A DNA stretch of 64,000 nucleotides from Shewanella mangrovisoli (GCF_019457635.1 NZ_CP080412.1:496001-560000), one strand, 5' to 3'. Shown: positions 9,338 through 19,291, counted from the stretch's first letter. A program made the numbers and translations. The notes: generated by a model not told the origin, from the sequence alone.

Positions 9338-9360
9338 TACATGCATAATATTTGCAGCTT
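9338..9360 (-). promoter_or_regulatory. NsrR-like operator upstream of ytfE
   Basis: On the minus strand AAGCTGCAAAT-A-TTATGCATGTA resembles the NsrR consensus (two 11-bp halves AAGATGCATTT and its complement, 1-bp spacer). I count 8 of 11 and 7 of 11 matches. It sits about 28 bases upstream of the chosen start. NsrR control of ytfE is established in enterobacteria; the site here is inferred. Confidence 0.45.
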
Positions 9361-9381
9361 TATATTGGCGCAATAAATCCT

Positions 9382-9422
9382 GACTAAATTAGTCGGGCAT
9401 ATCACATTTCATGCGGTGAAAT
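9382..9422. repeat. two adjacent small palindromes upstream of ytfE
   Basis: GACTAA-A-TTAGTC (9382-9394) is a perfect 13-base palindrome, and ATTTCA-TGCGG-TGAAAT (9406-9422) is a second inverted repeat. Both lie in the ytfE upstream region and could be operators; no specific regulator is recognised. Confidence 0.4.
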
Positions 9423-9504
9423 ATCTCTAAGGGAGTAGCTAAGTTACCTTAAGGCAGGTGCAATTCTATTGCTGTGCTGTGGCGGAGAATTATGGTTAAG
9501 AAAG

Positions 9505-9538
9505 CAAAAAGGCGAATCATTGCTGACTCGCCTTTTTA
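9505..9538 (-). terminator. terminator downstream of fis
   Basis: AAAAAGGCGA and TCGCCTTTTT arms flank a loop of about 13 bases roughly 25 bases past the fis stop. A/T runs on both sides would allow bidirectional use. Confidence 0.8.
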
Positions 9539-9562
9539 ATACAAGCTGTTAATCCCTAAGGA

Positions 9563-10853
<1,291 letters not shown>

Positions 10854-10887
10854 TTACTGTTTCACCTTAGCTCTTCAAAGGGGCGCT

Positions 10888-10916
10888 ATAGTAGCCCTTT
10901 TTATTGGCCGTGAAAA
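10888..10916 (-). promoter_or_regulatory. dusB-fis promoter candidate
   Basis: On the minus strand TTTTCA (10916-10911), a 17-bp spacer, and TACTAT (10893-10888) are followed by a GCGCCCC discriminator. A GC-rich discriminator is typical of promoters inhibited by ppGpp, matching the known behaviour of fis operons. Inferred by eye. Confidence 0.5.
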
Positions 10917-10998
10917 GGTCAATAAATGACCTAGGAGCAATTTTTTTTCTTGACTTTTTAGCCTTGAGAAGTCATCGACAAAATAAGCCTAAGCCAGT

Positions 10999-11019
10999 GG
11001 TGGCGCATGTTGCGCCACC
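10999..11019 (-). terminator. hairpin downstream of prmA
   Basis: GGTGGCGCA-TGT-TGCGCCACC forms a perfect 9-bp GC-rich stem 8 bases past the prmA stop. No T-run follows on the minus strand, so it may act as a weak or factor-dependent terminator. Confidence 0.5.
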
Positions 11020-11027
11020 CTTTAGCG

Positions 11028-11909
11028 TTATTTGCGCTTACCTGTCAAGCGGCTCCAATCTTCTTTGTGAGCCGCTTCGTCCATGTCGAACCATTGGCTA
11101 TAGAAGTCAGAGATTTCTTGCGCTTGCTCTTTCAGTAGTCCAGAGAGGGCTAATTTACCGCCAGATTTGACGCGCTCGGCGATAAGGGGGGCAAGTTCAC
11201 GCAGTGGACCTGCGAGAATATTGGCAACTAATACATCGGCCTTAAGATCGGCGGGTTGATCTTCTGGCAGATAAAGTGCCAATTGGTCGGCAACATCGTT
11301 ACGCTCGGCATTGGCTTTAGAGGCTTCGATGGCTTGATAGTCGATATCGATACCTGTGACTTTTTTCGCGCCGAGTTTCAGCGCTGCCACGGCGAGGATG
11401 CCTGAGCCGCAGCCAAAGTCGATCACTTCTTCTTGGCTTAAATCTAAGCTATCTAACCACTCTAAACACAATGCCGTTGTGGGGTGGGTGCCTGTGCCGA
11501 AGGCTAGACCCGGATCTAAGATCACGTTTACTGCGCTTGGATCGGGGACTTCACGCCAGCTTGGGCAAATCCATAGGCGTTTACCGAATTGGATTGGGTG
11601 GTAGTTATCCATCCACTCGCGAACCCAGTCTTTGTCTTCAATTTGCTCGATTTTGTGGCTGAAGCTTTCACCTAAAAACGGCAGGGTTTTCAGCATCTCA
11701 ATAGTCGGTGCTAAATCCGTGTCAGCCTCGAATAGGGCAACAACTACGGTATCTTGCCACAGAGGGGTTTCGCCCAGTTTAGGCTCAAAAATCGGGGTGT
11801 CTTTACCATCTTCAAAGGTAATAGAAACGGCGCCTTCTTCCATAAGTAAGTCGCTGATGGTTTCAGCATCATCACTGTTGGTGTTAATGCGAAGTTGGAT
11901 CCAAGGCAT
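11028..11909 (-). CDS. prmA: ribosomal protein L11 methyltransferase
   Basis: SAM-dependent methyltransferase that trimethylates ribosomal protein L11. The 293 residues have the N-terminal substrate-recognition domain ([31 protein letters not shown], shown here only as orientation) and the class I Rossmann domain with [20 protein letters not shown] as SAM motif I and [11 protein letters not shown] as the N-x-L-like catalytic region. The upstream [12 protein letters not shown] segment is typical of PrmA. ATG 11909 follows CAGGATTTTACCC; a longer frame to 12041 is rejected because it reads through AT-rich noncoding DNA. Confidence 0.95.
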   Translation of the reverse strand: MPWIQLRINTNSDDAETISDLLMEEGAVSITFEDGKDTPIFEPKLGETPLWQDTVVVALFEADTDLAPTIEMLKTLPFLGESFSHKIEQIEDKDWVREWMDNYHPIQFGKRLWICPSWREVPDPSAVNVILDPGLAFGTGTHPTTALCLEWLDSLDLSQEEVIDFGCGSGILAVAALKLGAKKVTGIDIDYQAIEASKANAERNDVADQLALYLPEDQPADLKADVLVANILAGPLRELAPLIAERVKSGGKLALSGLLKEQAQEISDFYSQWFDMDEAAHKEDWSRLTGKRK

Positions 11910-12118
11910 GGGTAAAATCCTGTGGCTAGGTTTAAAAAATATCGCGCTATTGTATACCCAAACCGCGCTAATTTGCAGAATTCGGTGGCAATTAAACGTT
12001 AGTGATGGTGAGGAGGTGGATTGAGGGATTCGTGCTAACAATCTAGGGGGGTTGGATAGTAAACGAGGTTTATTTCAGCATGGACAAGGAGTTAGCTTGT
12101 CAGCTGTTGGTTGTACGC

Positions 12119-12145
12119 AAAATCGAACCGCTCGTTTCGATTTTT
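12119..12145 (+). terminator. orphan terminator-like hairpin before frd operon
   Basis: AAAATCGAA-CCGCTCGT-TTCGATTTTT is a 9-bp stem with a T-run on the plus strand and lies over 200 bases before the first frd gene. No plus-strand gene precedes it, so it could end a short leader or small RNA, or act as an attenuator. Confidence 0.45.
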
Positions 12146-12241
12146 AATATAAAGCCATGAAATATAATGGTTAATTGGTTTTACCTTTGTTTGGTTTTTA
12201 CGGCTTTTTTGTGATCGTCTTCTAAGAGTTGACGCTTATCC

Positions 12242-12257
12242 CGTGAGTTGCCTCACG
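12242..12257 (+). promoter_or_regulatory. CRP-like binding site upstream of frd operon
   Basis: CGTGA-GTTGCC-TCACG is a symmetric match to the CRP core GTGA-N6-TCAC, about 95 bases before the first cytochrome b gene. CRP is a known regulator of anaerobic respiratory genes in Shewanella; binding here is inferred. Confidence 0.5.
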
Positions 12258-12350
12258 CTTTAAATCTGTGACACTCAGCCGCGTTTTTTGTTGCTGCTAT
12301 GGTGTAGTTTGCAAAGAGGCGTCAACAAACCATTAAAGGGTAAAAGCAAG

Positions 12351-13076
12351 ATGACAAGCGTAACGCGCGTTCACACTAGCGTGAAAACACAGGGGATAGG
12401 TCACCCTTGGTCGGCTAAGGCCGATAGATTACAGAGCGCGACTGGTATTATGCTGGGATGCTTTCTGTTGTTACATATGCACTTCGAGTCGAGCATTCTG
12501 CTGGGTAAAGAAGCCTTTTACCATGTGGTGCAGTTGCTCGAAGGCGGTATGTTTAGCAGTAGTGGCCATGGCTTTCCGATAGTTACTAAAGTCTTCTCAG
12601 TCTTTATGCTATTCGTCGTCATCTTGCACGCCGCCGTTGCCCTTAGACGATTTCCGGCGCAGCTTGGGCAGTGGCGAGCGTTGCGCTCACACTTAGGTGG
12701 CATTAAACACCGTGATACCCATGCGTGGTTTTGGCAGTTGATCACGGGTTTTATTCTGTTTTTCCTCGTGCCAGTGCACCTCTTTACCATGATCTTAAAT
12801 CCTGAAATTGGCCCACATTTATCGGCCGAGCGCGTCTATCACGATAATGCCTGGTTGCTCTATGCCTTGTTGCTACCAGCCGTGGTTATCCACGCCATGA
12901 TTGGCTTATACCGAGTGGCGGTTAAGTGGGGCATCACGACCCAGCGCTCCGGCCTACGTAAACTTGCTAAGGTATTGATTATCTATTTGTTATGCCTAGG
13001 TAGCGCGAGCTTAGTCTCCTACATGTTTATCGGTAGCGAGCTAAGTGTGCCCGTGCAGCCCTACGTACCCCATTGA
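12351..13076 (+). CDS. fumarate reductase cytochrome b subunit, copy 1
   Basis: A 241-residue integral membrane protein with five predicted membrane spans, of the Wolinella-type FrdC/SdhC di-heme b family. Candidate heme-ligand histidines recur in LLHMHFESSILLG, VILHAAVALRRFP, VPVHLFTMI and VIHAMIGLYRVAVKWG. It should anchor the flavoprotein and Fe-S subunits and exchange electrons with quinol. It is clearly paralogous to the next gene. Start ATG 12351 (MTSVTRV) is preferred; the frame continues upstream to 12288 without a ribosome site. A hairpin separates it from copy 2, so the two may be expressed at different levels. Confidence 0.85.
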   Translation: MTSVTRVHTSVKTQGIGHPWSAKADRLQSATGIMLGCFLLLHMHFESSILLGKEAFYHVVQLLEGGMFSSSGHGFPIVTKVFSVFMLFVVILHAAVALRRFPAQLGQWRALRSHLGGIKHRDTHAWFWQLITGFILFFLVPVHLFTMILNPEIGPHLSAERVYHDNAWLLYALLLPAVVIHAMIGLYRVAVKWGITTQRSGLRKLAKVLIIYLLCLGSASLVSYMFIGSELSVPVQPYVPH

Positions 13077-13089
13077 TTGAAACCCAATA

Positions 13090-13125
13090 CTGCTGCGTTA
13101 TCCCATGAGGAATTGGGCGCAGCAG
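13090..13125 (+). terminator. strong hairpin between the two cytochrome b genes
   Basis: CTGCTGCG (13090-13097) pairs with CGCAGCAG (13118-13125), and CCCA/TGGG extends the stem inside. GATTTTGTTT follows. It may attenuate transcription or set a processing point between the two paralogs. Confidence 0.55.
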
Positions 13126-13280
13126 GATTTTGTTTCGCTGCTAATATTTAAGCATTCGATTAATTATTCGCCTCCTACTTGATCTAACTCAGGTTTTTTG
13201 ATGGATTTGTGAGCGATATTAATTTTCGAGGACAACTTAATGAGCAGGGCTCACGGAGCCTGTGGCGCGAGGCGAAAGTA

Positions 13281-13952
13281 ATGGCAATCAAACTAAGTAT
13301 AAAAAAATGGAGTGCGTGGCTGGATTTAAGCCAGAGTTTGTCGGGTGTCATTCTGGCGGTGTTTTTGTGGACCCACTTAGTATTGGTGTCGTCCATTTTA
13401 TTGGGTGGCGATGCTATGAACTGGGTGGCTCGCACTATGGAGCTGAGTTTCCTCTCCAGTGATGGCCATGGCTATCCCTGGGTGGTGACTTGTATTGCCG
13501 TTGGTATTGCCGCCCTAGCGCTAGTGCATGTGATTGTGGCACTGCAAAAGTTACCCATGAGTTTGCGTCAGCAAAGGGCGCTGCAACAACAGATGCAAGT
13601 GATCAATCACAGTGATACTCGCCTCTGGCGTTGGCAGGCCATTACGGGCGTGGTGATCCTGTTATTGCTGCCAGTGCATCTGTGGCTTATCGGCTCGGCG
13701 CCAGAAACCATTGGTCCGCAGGGTAGCGCCGAGCGGATTTGGAACCAAGGCGTGTGGATGGTGTATCTGCCGCTATTGCTGACGGTTGAGTTACATGCGG
13801 CCATCGGGATTTACCGCGTGGCACTGAAGTGGGGCGCGGCGGGGGATCTCAATAGTCGCAGCCGTTTACGTAAAATCAAAACCATTGTGAGTATCGCGTT
13901 TGTCACTGTAGGGATTGCCTCCTTATTGGCATTTTTACCCCACGCGAGTTAA
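13281..13952 (+). CDS. fumarate reductase cytochrome b subunit, copy 2
   Basis: A 223-residue membrane protein paralogous to the preceding gene, with the same order of motifs: WTHLVLVSSILLGG, SSDGHGYPWVV, LVHVIVALQKLP, LPVHLWLIG and ELHAAIGIYRVALKWG. All candidate heme histidines of copy 1 are conserved here, so this is not a decayed duplicate. ATG 13281 follows GAGGCGAAAGTA; a GTG at 13209 is possible but would add a hydrophilic leader absent from copy 1. It is followed 63 bases later by the flavoprotein gene. Together the two could form a heterodimeric anchor or alternative anchors. Confidence 0.85.
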   Translation: MAIKLSIKKWSAWLDLSQSLSGVILAVFLWTHLVLVSSILLGGDAMNWVARTMELSFLSSDGHGYPWVVTCIAVGIAALALVHVIVALQKLPMSLRQQRALQQQMQVINHSDTRLWRWQAITGVVILLLLPVHLWLIGSAPETIGPQGSAERIWNQGVWMVYLPLLLTVELHAAIGIYRVALKWGAAGDLNSRSRLRKIKTIVSIAFVTVGIASLLAFLPHAS

Positions 13953-14015
13953 GCGAAATATAACAAAAGAGTGTTGTCCTAAAACAATAACAGCAGTACC
14001 CGTTAAGGAGCAGGC

Positions 14016-16022
14016 GTGAAACTGATTTATACCGATTCATTAGTGGTTGGTGCCGGATTGGCAGGCCTGAGGGTGGCCATTGCCTCTAAAGAGCGTGGGC
14101 TGGATACCTTAGTGCTTTCGCTTATTCCTGCCAAACGTTCTCATTCCGCCGCAGCGCAGGGGGGAATGCAGGCAAGCCTTGGTAACGCAGTTAAAGGCAT
14201 GGGCGATGATGAAGACGTGCACTTTCAAGACACTGTGAAAGGTTCGGACTGGGGCTGCGATCAAGAAGTCGCCAGGATGTTTGCCCATTGTGCGCCTAAG
14301 GCGGTACGCGAGTTAGCTAACTGGGGCGTGCCTTGGTCGCGCGTAAGTGCAGGGCCTAGGGAAGTGATTGTTAACGCCCAAAAAGTCACGTTGCAGGAAG
14401 CCGAAGAAGCCCACGGGCTGATCAATGCCCGCGACTTTGGTGGCACCAAAAAGTGGCGCACCTGCTACACCGCCGACGGTACCGGCCACTCTTTACTCTA
14501 TGCCATGGATAACAAAGCGATTTCGATGGATATTCCCGTCCATGAACGCGTCGAAGCGCTGGCGATTATCCACGACGGTCAACGCTGTCACGGGGTGATT
14601 GCCCGCTGTTTAATCACGGGTGAGTTGCGTGCCTACGTCGCGAAATCGACCACCATAGCCACTGGTGGCTATGGCCGTATTTATGAAGTCTCAACCAATG
14701 CGATTATCTGCGAGGGGATAGGTCAGGCACTGGCACTCGAAACGGGGGTCGCGACCCTTGGTAATATGGAAGCGGTGCAATTCCACCCCACGGCGATTGT
14801 GCCCGTAGGGATTTTAACCACAGAAGGTTGCCGCGGTGACGGTGGCTTGCTGCGGGATAAAGACGGCTATCGTTTTATGCCGGACTATGAGCCTGAGAAG
14901 AAAGAGCTGGCGTCGCGGGACGTGGTGTCTCGCCGTATGACAGAACACATGCGTAAAGGTAAGGGGGTCGATAGCCCCTATGGCCCACATTTATGGCTCG
15001 ATATCACCCTGCTTGGGCGCAAACATATCGAAACCAACCTGCGTGAAGTGCAGGAGATTTGCGAGAATTTCCTCGGGATCGACCCAGCGAAGGATTGGAT
15101 CCCCGTGCGTCCGACTCAGCACTATTCCATGGGCGGGATCCGCACTAAGGCAACGGGCGAAAGTCCACAGCTTAAGGGCTTATTCAGCGTGGGCGAAGCA
15201 GCCTGTTGGGATATGCATGGCTTTAACCGCTTGGGCGGTAACTCGCTCGCCGAAACTGTAGTTGGTGGCATGATTATCGGCAAATATGTTGCTGATTTTT
15301 GTGAAAATAATAGCCTTGAAATCGACACTCAGCTTGCCGAAAAGTTTATGCAACAGGTGCAGACTGAAATCGATACCTTAGTCGATGGCGAAGGCCACGA
15401 AAGTCCCTTCGAACTTAAGCGCGAAATGCAGCGAATTATGATGGACTACGTGGGGATTTTCCGTAACGGCCCAGAGCTTGATAAAGCGGTAACTGAGCTA
15501 AAAGCCCTGCTTGAGCGTTCACGCAAGCTTGGCATTAAGTGCAAGAAACGCCACGCTAACCCAGAGCTGGTTGAAGCGCTAAGGGTGAAGCGCATGCTCA
15601 AAGTGGCGCTAACTGTGGCCTGTGGCGCAGCAGCGCGTACCGAGAGCCGTGGTGCCCACGCCCGTGAGGATTATCCGCAGCGTAATGACAGAGATTGGCT
15701 CAACCGTACTCTCGCCAGTTGGCCTGACGCCAATGCACTAGCCCCCTTATTAAGCTACGAGCCGCTAGATGTGATGAAGATGGAGTTGCCGCCGGGATAC
15801 CGGGGTTATGGTATCGACAATGCCATTGCTCACCCCGATACCGCCAAACGCGAGCAACAAATTGCCGAGATTTTGGCAGGGCTGGATGACGATGCCGATC
15901 GTTATCAACGCCAGGCGGCGCTGATGCCCTTTGAGCTGCCGCCGAGCCTACAAGCTAAAAATGAACGTTTAAGTGATACCTTACAAAGACCATCTGCCAA
16001 TGCGCTAGGAGAAAAATCATAA
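14016..16022 (+). CDS. frdA: fumarate reductase/succinate dehydrogenase flavoprotein
   Basis: The 668-residue catalytic subunit that interconverts fumarate and succinate at a covalent FAD. The N-terminal Rossmann motif [16 protein letters not shown] is followed by His43 in [12 protein letters not shown], the residue to which FAD is covalently linked. Dicarboxylate-site motifs include [18 protein letters not shown] and [13 protein letters not shown]. Length and the [10 protein letters not shown] form fit the epsilonproteobacterial QFR class rather than the E. coli FrdABCD class. GTG start with AAGGAG seven bases upstream. The stop overlaps the next start (TAATG). This is distinct from Shewanella's soluble periplasmic fumarate reductase FccA. 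Confidence 0.93.
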   Translation: MKLIYTDSLVVGAGLAGLRVAIASKERGLDTLVLSLIPAKRSHSAAAQGGMQASLGNAVKGMGDDEDVHFQDTVKGSDWGCDQEVARMFAHCAPKAVRELANWGVPWSRVSAGPREVIVNAQKVTLQEAEEAHGLINARDFGGTKKWRTCYTADGTGHSLLYAMDNKAISMDIPVHERVEALAIIHDGQRCHGVIARCLITGELRAYVAKSTTIATGGYGRIYEVSTNAIICEGIGQALALETGVATLGNMEAVQFHPTAIVPVGILTTEGCRGDGGLLRDKDGYRFMPDYEPEKKELASRDVVSRRMTEHMRKGKGVDSPYGPHLWLDITLLGRKHIETNLREVQEICENFLGIDPAKDWIPVRPTQHYSMGGIRTKATGESPQLKGLFSVGEAACWDMHGFNRLGGNSLAETVVGGMIIGKYVADFCENNSLEIDTQLAEKFMQQVQTEIDTLVDGEGHESPFELKREMQRIMMDYVGIFRNGPELDKAVTELKALLERSRKLGIKCKKRHANPELVEALRVKRMLKVALTVACGAAARTESRGAHAREDYPQRNDRDWLNRTLASWPDANALAPLLSYEPLDVMKMELPPGYRGYGIDNAIAHPDTAKREQQIAEILAGLDDDADRYQRQAALMPFELPPSLQAKNERLSDTLQRPSANALGEKS

Positions 16023-16753
16023 TGAACCAAGGTCGTCAGCTAACCTTTAATATTTTTCGTTATGATCCGCAGGAGCCAAACGATAAGCCGAAGATGGTGC
16101 GTTATCATCTCACCGAAACGCCGGGGATGACGGTATTTATCGCCCTCAATAAGCTAAGGGAAGAGCAAGATACGTCGTTGCAGTTTGACTTTGTCTGCCG
16201 TGCTGGGATTTGCGGTAGCTGCGCCATGGTGATCAACGGCTTCCCGACTTTGGCATGCCGAACGCTCACCGCCAAATATCCCAAAGGTGAAATCACTCTG
16301 ATGCCATTACCGGGCTTTGAATTGATTGGTGATTTATCGGTTAACACGGGGAAGTTTATGCGCGAACTCGCCGAGCGCTTAAAGCTATGGTTACACCCCA
16401 AAGCGAATGATATCAGTATCCATCGCCTAGAGGAGCCGATGGCGCCGGAGGAAGCGGCGCGGCTCTATGAGTTAGAGCGCTGCGTCGAGTGTGGGGTTTG
16501 TGTGTCTGCCTGTGCCACTAAACAAATGCGTGAAACCTTTGTCGGCGCTGTGGGCATTATGAAAATCGCCCGCTTTGAACTCGATAGTCGCGATGCGCGT
16601 ACGGCTGAAGATTTTTACCATGTGATTGGTAATCAGGACGGCGTATTTGGCTGTATGACCTTGCTCGGCTGCCAAGACAACTGTCCGAAGGATTTGCCCC
16701 ATATGCAGCAGATTGCCTATCTGCGCCGCAAAATGGCGATGACCTTAGTGTAA
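16022..16753 (+). CDS. frdB: fumarate reductase/succinate dehydrogenase iron-sulfur subunit
   Basis: A 243-residue electron-transfer subunit with three Fe-S clusters. The [2Fe-2S] ligands are Cys59, Cys64, Cys67 and Cys79 in CRAGICGSCAMV and FPTLAC. The C-terminal domain carries ERCVECGVCVSAC and CMTLLGCQDNCPKDLP for the [4Fe-4S] and [3Fe-4S] clusters. Its start overlaps the frdA stop by one base, so stoichiometric coupling is expected. A strong terminator follows. The complete set (two cytochromes b, FrdA, FrdB) should be a membrane quinol:fumarate reductase or succinate:quinone reductase; the physiological direction cannot be read from sequence. Confidence 0.94.
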   Translation: MNQGRQLTFNIFRYDPQEPNDKPKMVRYHLTETPGMTVFIALNKLREEQDTSLQFDFVCRAGICGSCAMVINGFPTLACRTLTAKYPKGEITLMPLPGFELIGDLSVNTGKFMRELAERLKLWLHPKANDISIHRLEEPMAPEEAARLYELERCVECGVCVSACATKQMRETFVGAVGIMKIARFELDSRDARTAEDFYHVIGNQDGVFGCMTLLGCQDNCPKDLPHMQQIAYLRRKMAMTLV

Positions 16754-16774
16754 TTCTGTTAGCTATTTGATTCA

Positions 16775-16808
16775 AAAAGTAAAGCGCCTTTTTAGGCGCT
16801 TTACTTTT
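16775..16808. terminator. bidirectional terminator frdB / ABM gene
   Basis: AAAAGTAAAGCGCC and GGCGCTTTACTTTT arms around a TTTTTA loop form a 14-bp stem between convergent genes, with A and T runs suiting both directions. Confidence 0.88.
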
Positions 16809-16813
16809 GGTCG

Positions 16814-17098
16814 TTAGCAGGCATAGGTTTTATGAATATCAACCTGCTTAACGAGTTCTTCTGAGGCGGTTACAAAAGCATTAAAGTGTGGACTTGCCAT
16901 ATGTGCATCTAAGGCTGCTTGAGATTGCCACACTTCATACATCCAGAAGTGATTTGCATTATCTAAAGAGCGATGCAGCGTATACTCAAAACAACCAGCC
17001 TCTGTGTGGGTATCCCACACTAACTGTTTGAGCAAGTTAAACAGCGCATCAGTTTGACCTGGATGCGCTTGGATTTGCGCAAAAACCGTCACTTTCAT
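16814..17098 (-). CDS. antibiotic biosynthesis monooxygenase-domain protein
   Basis: A 94-residue single-domain ABM protein (ferredoxin-like dimeric alpha-beta barrel). The family pattern is seen in VFAQIQAHPGQTDALFNLLKQL, TEAGCFEYTLHRSLDNANHFWMYEVW and LDAHMASPHFNAF. The closest characterised relatives include quinol monooxygenase YgiN, and heme-degrading ABM enzymes also exist; no substrate is predicted. Its start overlaps the stop of the upstream dehydrogenase gene by four bases, so both are co-translated. A quinone-related role for the pair is plausible but inferred. Confidence 0.82.
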   Translation of the reverse strand: MKVTVFAQIQAHPGQTDALFNLLKQLVWDTHTEAGCFEYTLHRSLDNANHFWMYEVWQSQAALDAHMASPHFNAFVTASEELVKQVDIHKTYAC

Positions 17099-18117
17099 TG
17101 ATTAAATCCTTCCAGCACAATTTTACCTATGGCCTTACCTGACTCTATTTGTGCATGCGCCTTAAGCAAGTTTTGTGCATTGATAGTGCCGTAATGCTCA
17201 CCAAAAGTACTTTGCACTGTGCCTGCATCAATCAGCTCGGCGATACGGTTGAGCAGATGATGCTGTGCAATCATATCTTCAGTTTGATACAGGCTGCGGG
17301 TGAACATAAGCTCCCAATGTAGCGACAGGCTTTTACGTTTAAGCTTCATCACATCTAAAGGGCCGACAGGATCGTCAATCAGCGCCAGTTTTCCTTGCGG
17401 TCTAAGCACTTTTACAATTTCGTCAAAGTGCTTATCGGTTTGGGTTAGGCTAATCACATGGGTAACGTCGGCAATATCCAACTGCTTTAGCTCCTCCGAG
17501 AGCGGCTTGTTGTGATTTATGACCGCATCGGCACCTAAGTTTTTAACCCAAGTTGCGGATTCTGGCCGTGATGCAGTGCCAATCACCTCGGCGCCAGTTA
17601 GCTTGACCGCAAGTTGAGTGATGATAGAACCTACGCCGCCAGCGGCACCGATAATCACAATACGTGCATCCGAGGCTGAGCCGTCCTGCGGTAGACCTAA
17701 ACGGTCAAACAGCAATTCCCAAGCCGTGATGCTGGTTAAGGGGAGCGCTGCTGCTTGTGCATTGCTTAAGGTTTGCGGTTTACGGCCCACGATACGCTCA
17801 TCGACTAACTGATATTCGGCATAGCTGCCGCTGCGGCTAATATCGCCAGCGTACCAGACCTCATCACCTACTTTAAACAGGCTCACCTTATCACCCACAG
17901 CTTTAACGACTCCGACCGCATCCCAACCGAGGATTTTATATTCTCCAGCGGCTGCAGAACTGGATGCGCGGATCTTGGTATCAACAGGATTCACGGATAT
18001 GGCTTTCACCTCGACCAACAGGTCAAAACCCTGTGGTGTGGGTTCGGCTAGTGTAATGTTTTTTAATGCATTTGGAGCGTCGATTGCCCCTGCGGCTTGA
18101 TAACCTATGGCTCTCAT
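17095..18117 (-). CDS. zinc-independent quinone oxidoreductase-like dehydrogenase
   Basis: A 340-residue medium-chain dehydrogenase/reductase of the zinc-type ADH superfamily, QOR/ZADH branch. The GroES-like N-terminal domain contains VEVKAISVNPVDTKIR and LGWDAVGVVKAVG, where Asn/Val replace the catalytic zinc ligands. The Rossmann domain carries VIIGAAGGVGSIITQLA, the NADPH motif, then IGTASRPESATWVKNLGADAVINH. It probably reduces quinones or enones with NADPH. It is the first gene of a two-gene operon with the ABM gene and is divergent from a LysR regulator 119 bases away, the likely controller. Confidence 0.87.
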   Translation of the reverse strand: MRAIGYQAAGAIDAPNALKNITLAEPTPQGFDLLVEVKAISVNPVDTKIRASSSAAAGEYKILGWDAVGVVKAVGDKVSLFKVGDEVWYAGDISRSGSYAEYQLVDERIVGRKPQTLSNAQAAALPLTSITAWELLFDRLGLPQDGSASDARIVIIGAAGGVGSIITQLAVKLTGAEVIGTASRPESATWVKNLGADAVINHNKPLSEELKQLDIADVTHVISLTQTDKHFDEIVKVLRPQGKLALIDDPVGPLDVMKLKRKSLSLHWELMFTRSLYQTEDMIAQHHLLNRIAELIDAGTVQSTFGEHYGTINAQNLLKAHAQIESGKAIGKIVLEGFNQ

Positions 18118-18236
18118 ATTTATTCCTCACTGGCGACTCGTGTCTGTCACTTGTCATTGAATGCCATTGTGTGAAATATTAATTCCTAGATAAACGGGGT
18201 AAAGTTTGTAATTTTTTCAAAGGAAATTTGATAATC
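18118..18236. promoter_or_regulatory. divergent promoter region, dehydrogenase operon / LysR gene
   Basis: A 119-base AT-rich gap between divergent starts, the usual place for a LysR-type operator with T-N11-A symmetry. I do not mark a precise site. Confidence 0.4.
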
Positions 18237-19166
18237 ATGCTGCTGAATGATCTCGCATTATTTGTTCGCGTTGCCGATTGCGGCAGCATTTCTGCGGCGG
18301 CAGCCGAGATGGAACTCTCAGCAGCATCGGCGAGTGCTGCGATTAAACGCCTTGAAAAACAACTTGATACTAGTTTGTTTGTGCGTACGACTCGAAGCCT
18401 GAGATTAACCGCTCAAGGTGAGCGCTATCTTATCCATTGCCGGCGTGCCTTAAGTGATCTCGCCCTCGGAGAGCAGGCGATCGCCAGTGATAAAGGCAAG
18501 GTCTCAGGCACGTTGAGCCTGTCGGTTTCATCCGATTTTGGGCGCAACTTATTCGTCCCTTGGCTCGATGACTTCCTCCTTGATTTTCCACAGCTGCAGG
18601 TACGGCTGCATTTGGGCGACAATATCAGCAGCTTTTACCACGACAAAATTGATGTGGCGGTGCGTTACGGTAAGCCGCAGGATTCTAATCAGGTCGCCTT
18701 CCCGATTTGTACTGCGGACAGAGTGTTATGTGCCTCGCCTGAATATCTTGCCAAATTTGGCAAGCCTGAAACCTTAGAGCAACTCACGCAACATAATTGC
18801 TTGTTTTATAAATTAGATGAGAGAACCCACGATCAATGGCGATTTGAGCGTGATTGTCAGGAATTTAAAATCCGCGTGACGGGCAATCGCAGCGCTAACG
18901 ATGCGGAAATTGCGCGCCGTTGGGCGGTGGCTGGTAAGGGCTTAGTATTTAAATCGAGCTTAGATCTGGCGGAGGATATTATGGCAGGGCGTCTTGTACC
19001 TTTGCTGCCCGAATATCGGGGCGAGCCGGTTAATTTATATTTAGTGTGCCCAGGGCGCGAGCATGTCACTCCAGTAGTGCTGCTGCTTCGTGAAATGCTC
19101 AGGCAACAGACTCAAAGCTTAAGCCGCGCCCTAGCTACATACCTCAAAGCTGAAACGCAGTTTTAA
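18237..19166 (+). CDS. LysR family transcriptional regulator
   Basis: A 309-residue regulator. The N-terminal winged helix-turn-helix (LNDLALFVRVADCGSISAAAAEMELSAASASAAIKRLEKQLDTSLFVRTTRSLRLT, summarised as residues 2 to about 58) is followed by a type 2 periplasmic-binding-like effector domain from about residue 90 (GTLSLSVSSDFGRNLFVPWL). It belongs to the CrgA/DhcR-like branch judging by the LFVRTTRSLRLTAQGE stretch. ATG 18237 follows AAAGGA; a TTG at 18228 is less likely. Divergent position suggests it controls the adjacent dehydrogenase-ABM operon. The inducer is unknown. Confidence 0.9.
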   Translation: MLLNDLALFVRVADCGSISAAAAEMELSAASASAAIKRLEKQLDTSLFVRTTRSLRLTAQGERYLIHCRRALSDLALGEQAIASDKGKVSGTLSLSVSSDFGRNLFVPWLDDFLLDFPQLQVRLHLGDNISSFYHDKIDVAVRYGKPQDSNQVAFPICTADRVLCASPEYLAKFGKPETLEQLTQHNCLFYKLDERTHDQWRFERDCQEFKIRVTGNRSANDAEIARRWAVAGKGLVFKSSLDLAEDIMAGRLVPLLPEYRGEPVNLYLVCPGREHVTPVVLLLREMLRQQTQSLSRALATYLKAETQF

Positions 19167-19291
19167 TAGCCATTGGATGCGGTAATCTAGGAGAACTCGC
19201 TCAGTCTTGGTGAGTCGATTGTGTGCTATTCCATTCGAAAGGCGGTTCATCGCTTTGTGATGGAATATTGTGCTGCCAAACTCGGCGCAAT

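Larger units (their letters stand above)
11910..12350. other. divergent intergenic region prmA/frd operon
   Basis: About 440 bases without a gene. It contains a CRP-like site at 12242-12257, an intrinsic-terminator-like hairpin at 12119-12145, and at 11953-11964 the 12-base word TATACCCAAACC, which matches the terminal repeat of the MITE at 44.2-44.5 kb. Promoters for prmA (minus) and the frd operon (plus) must lie here. Confidence 0.6.

Noticed and set aside
11910..12041. N-terminal extension of prmA to 12041
   Set aside because: Reads through the divergent promoter region and gives residues unlike the family; ATG 11909 matches the PrmA start.
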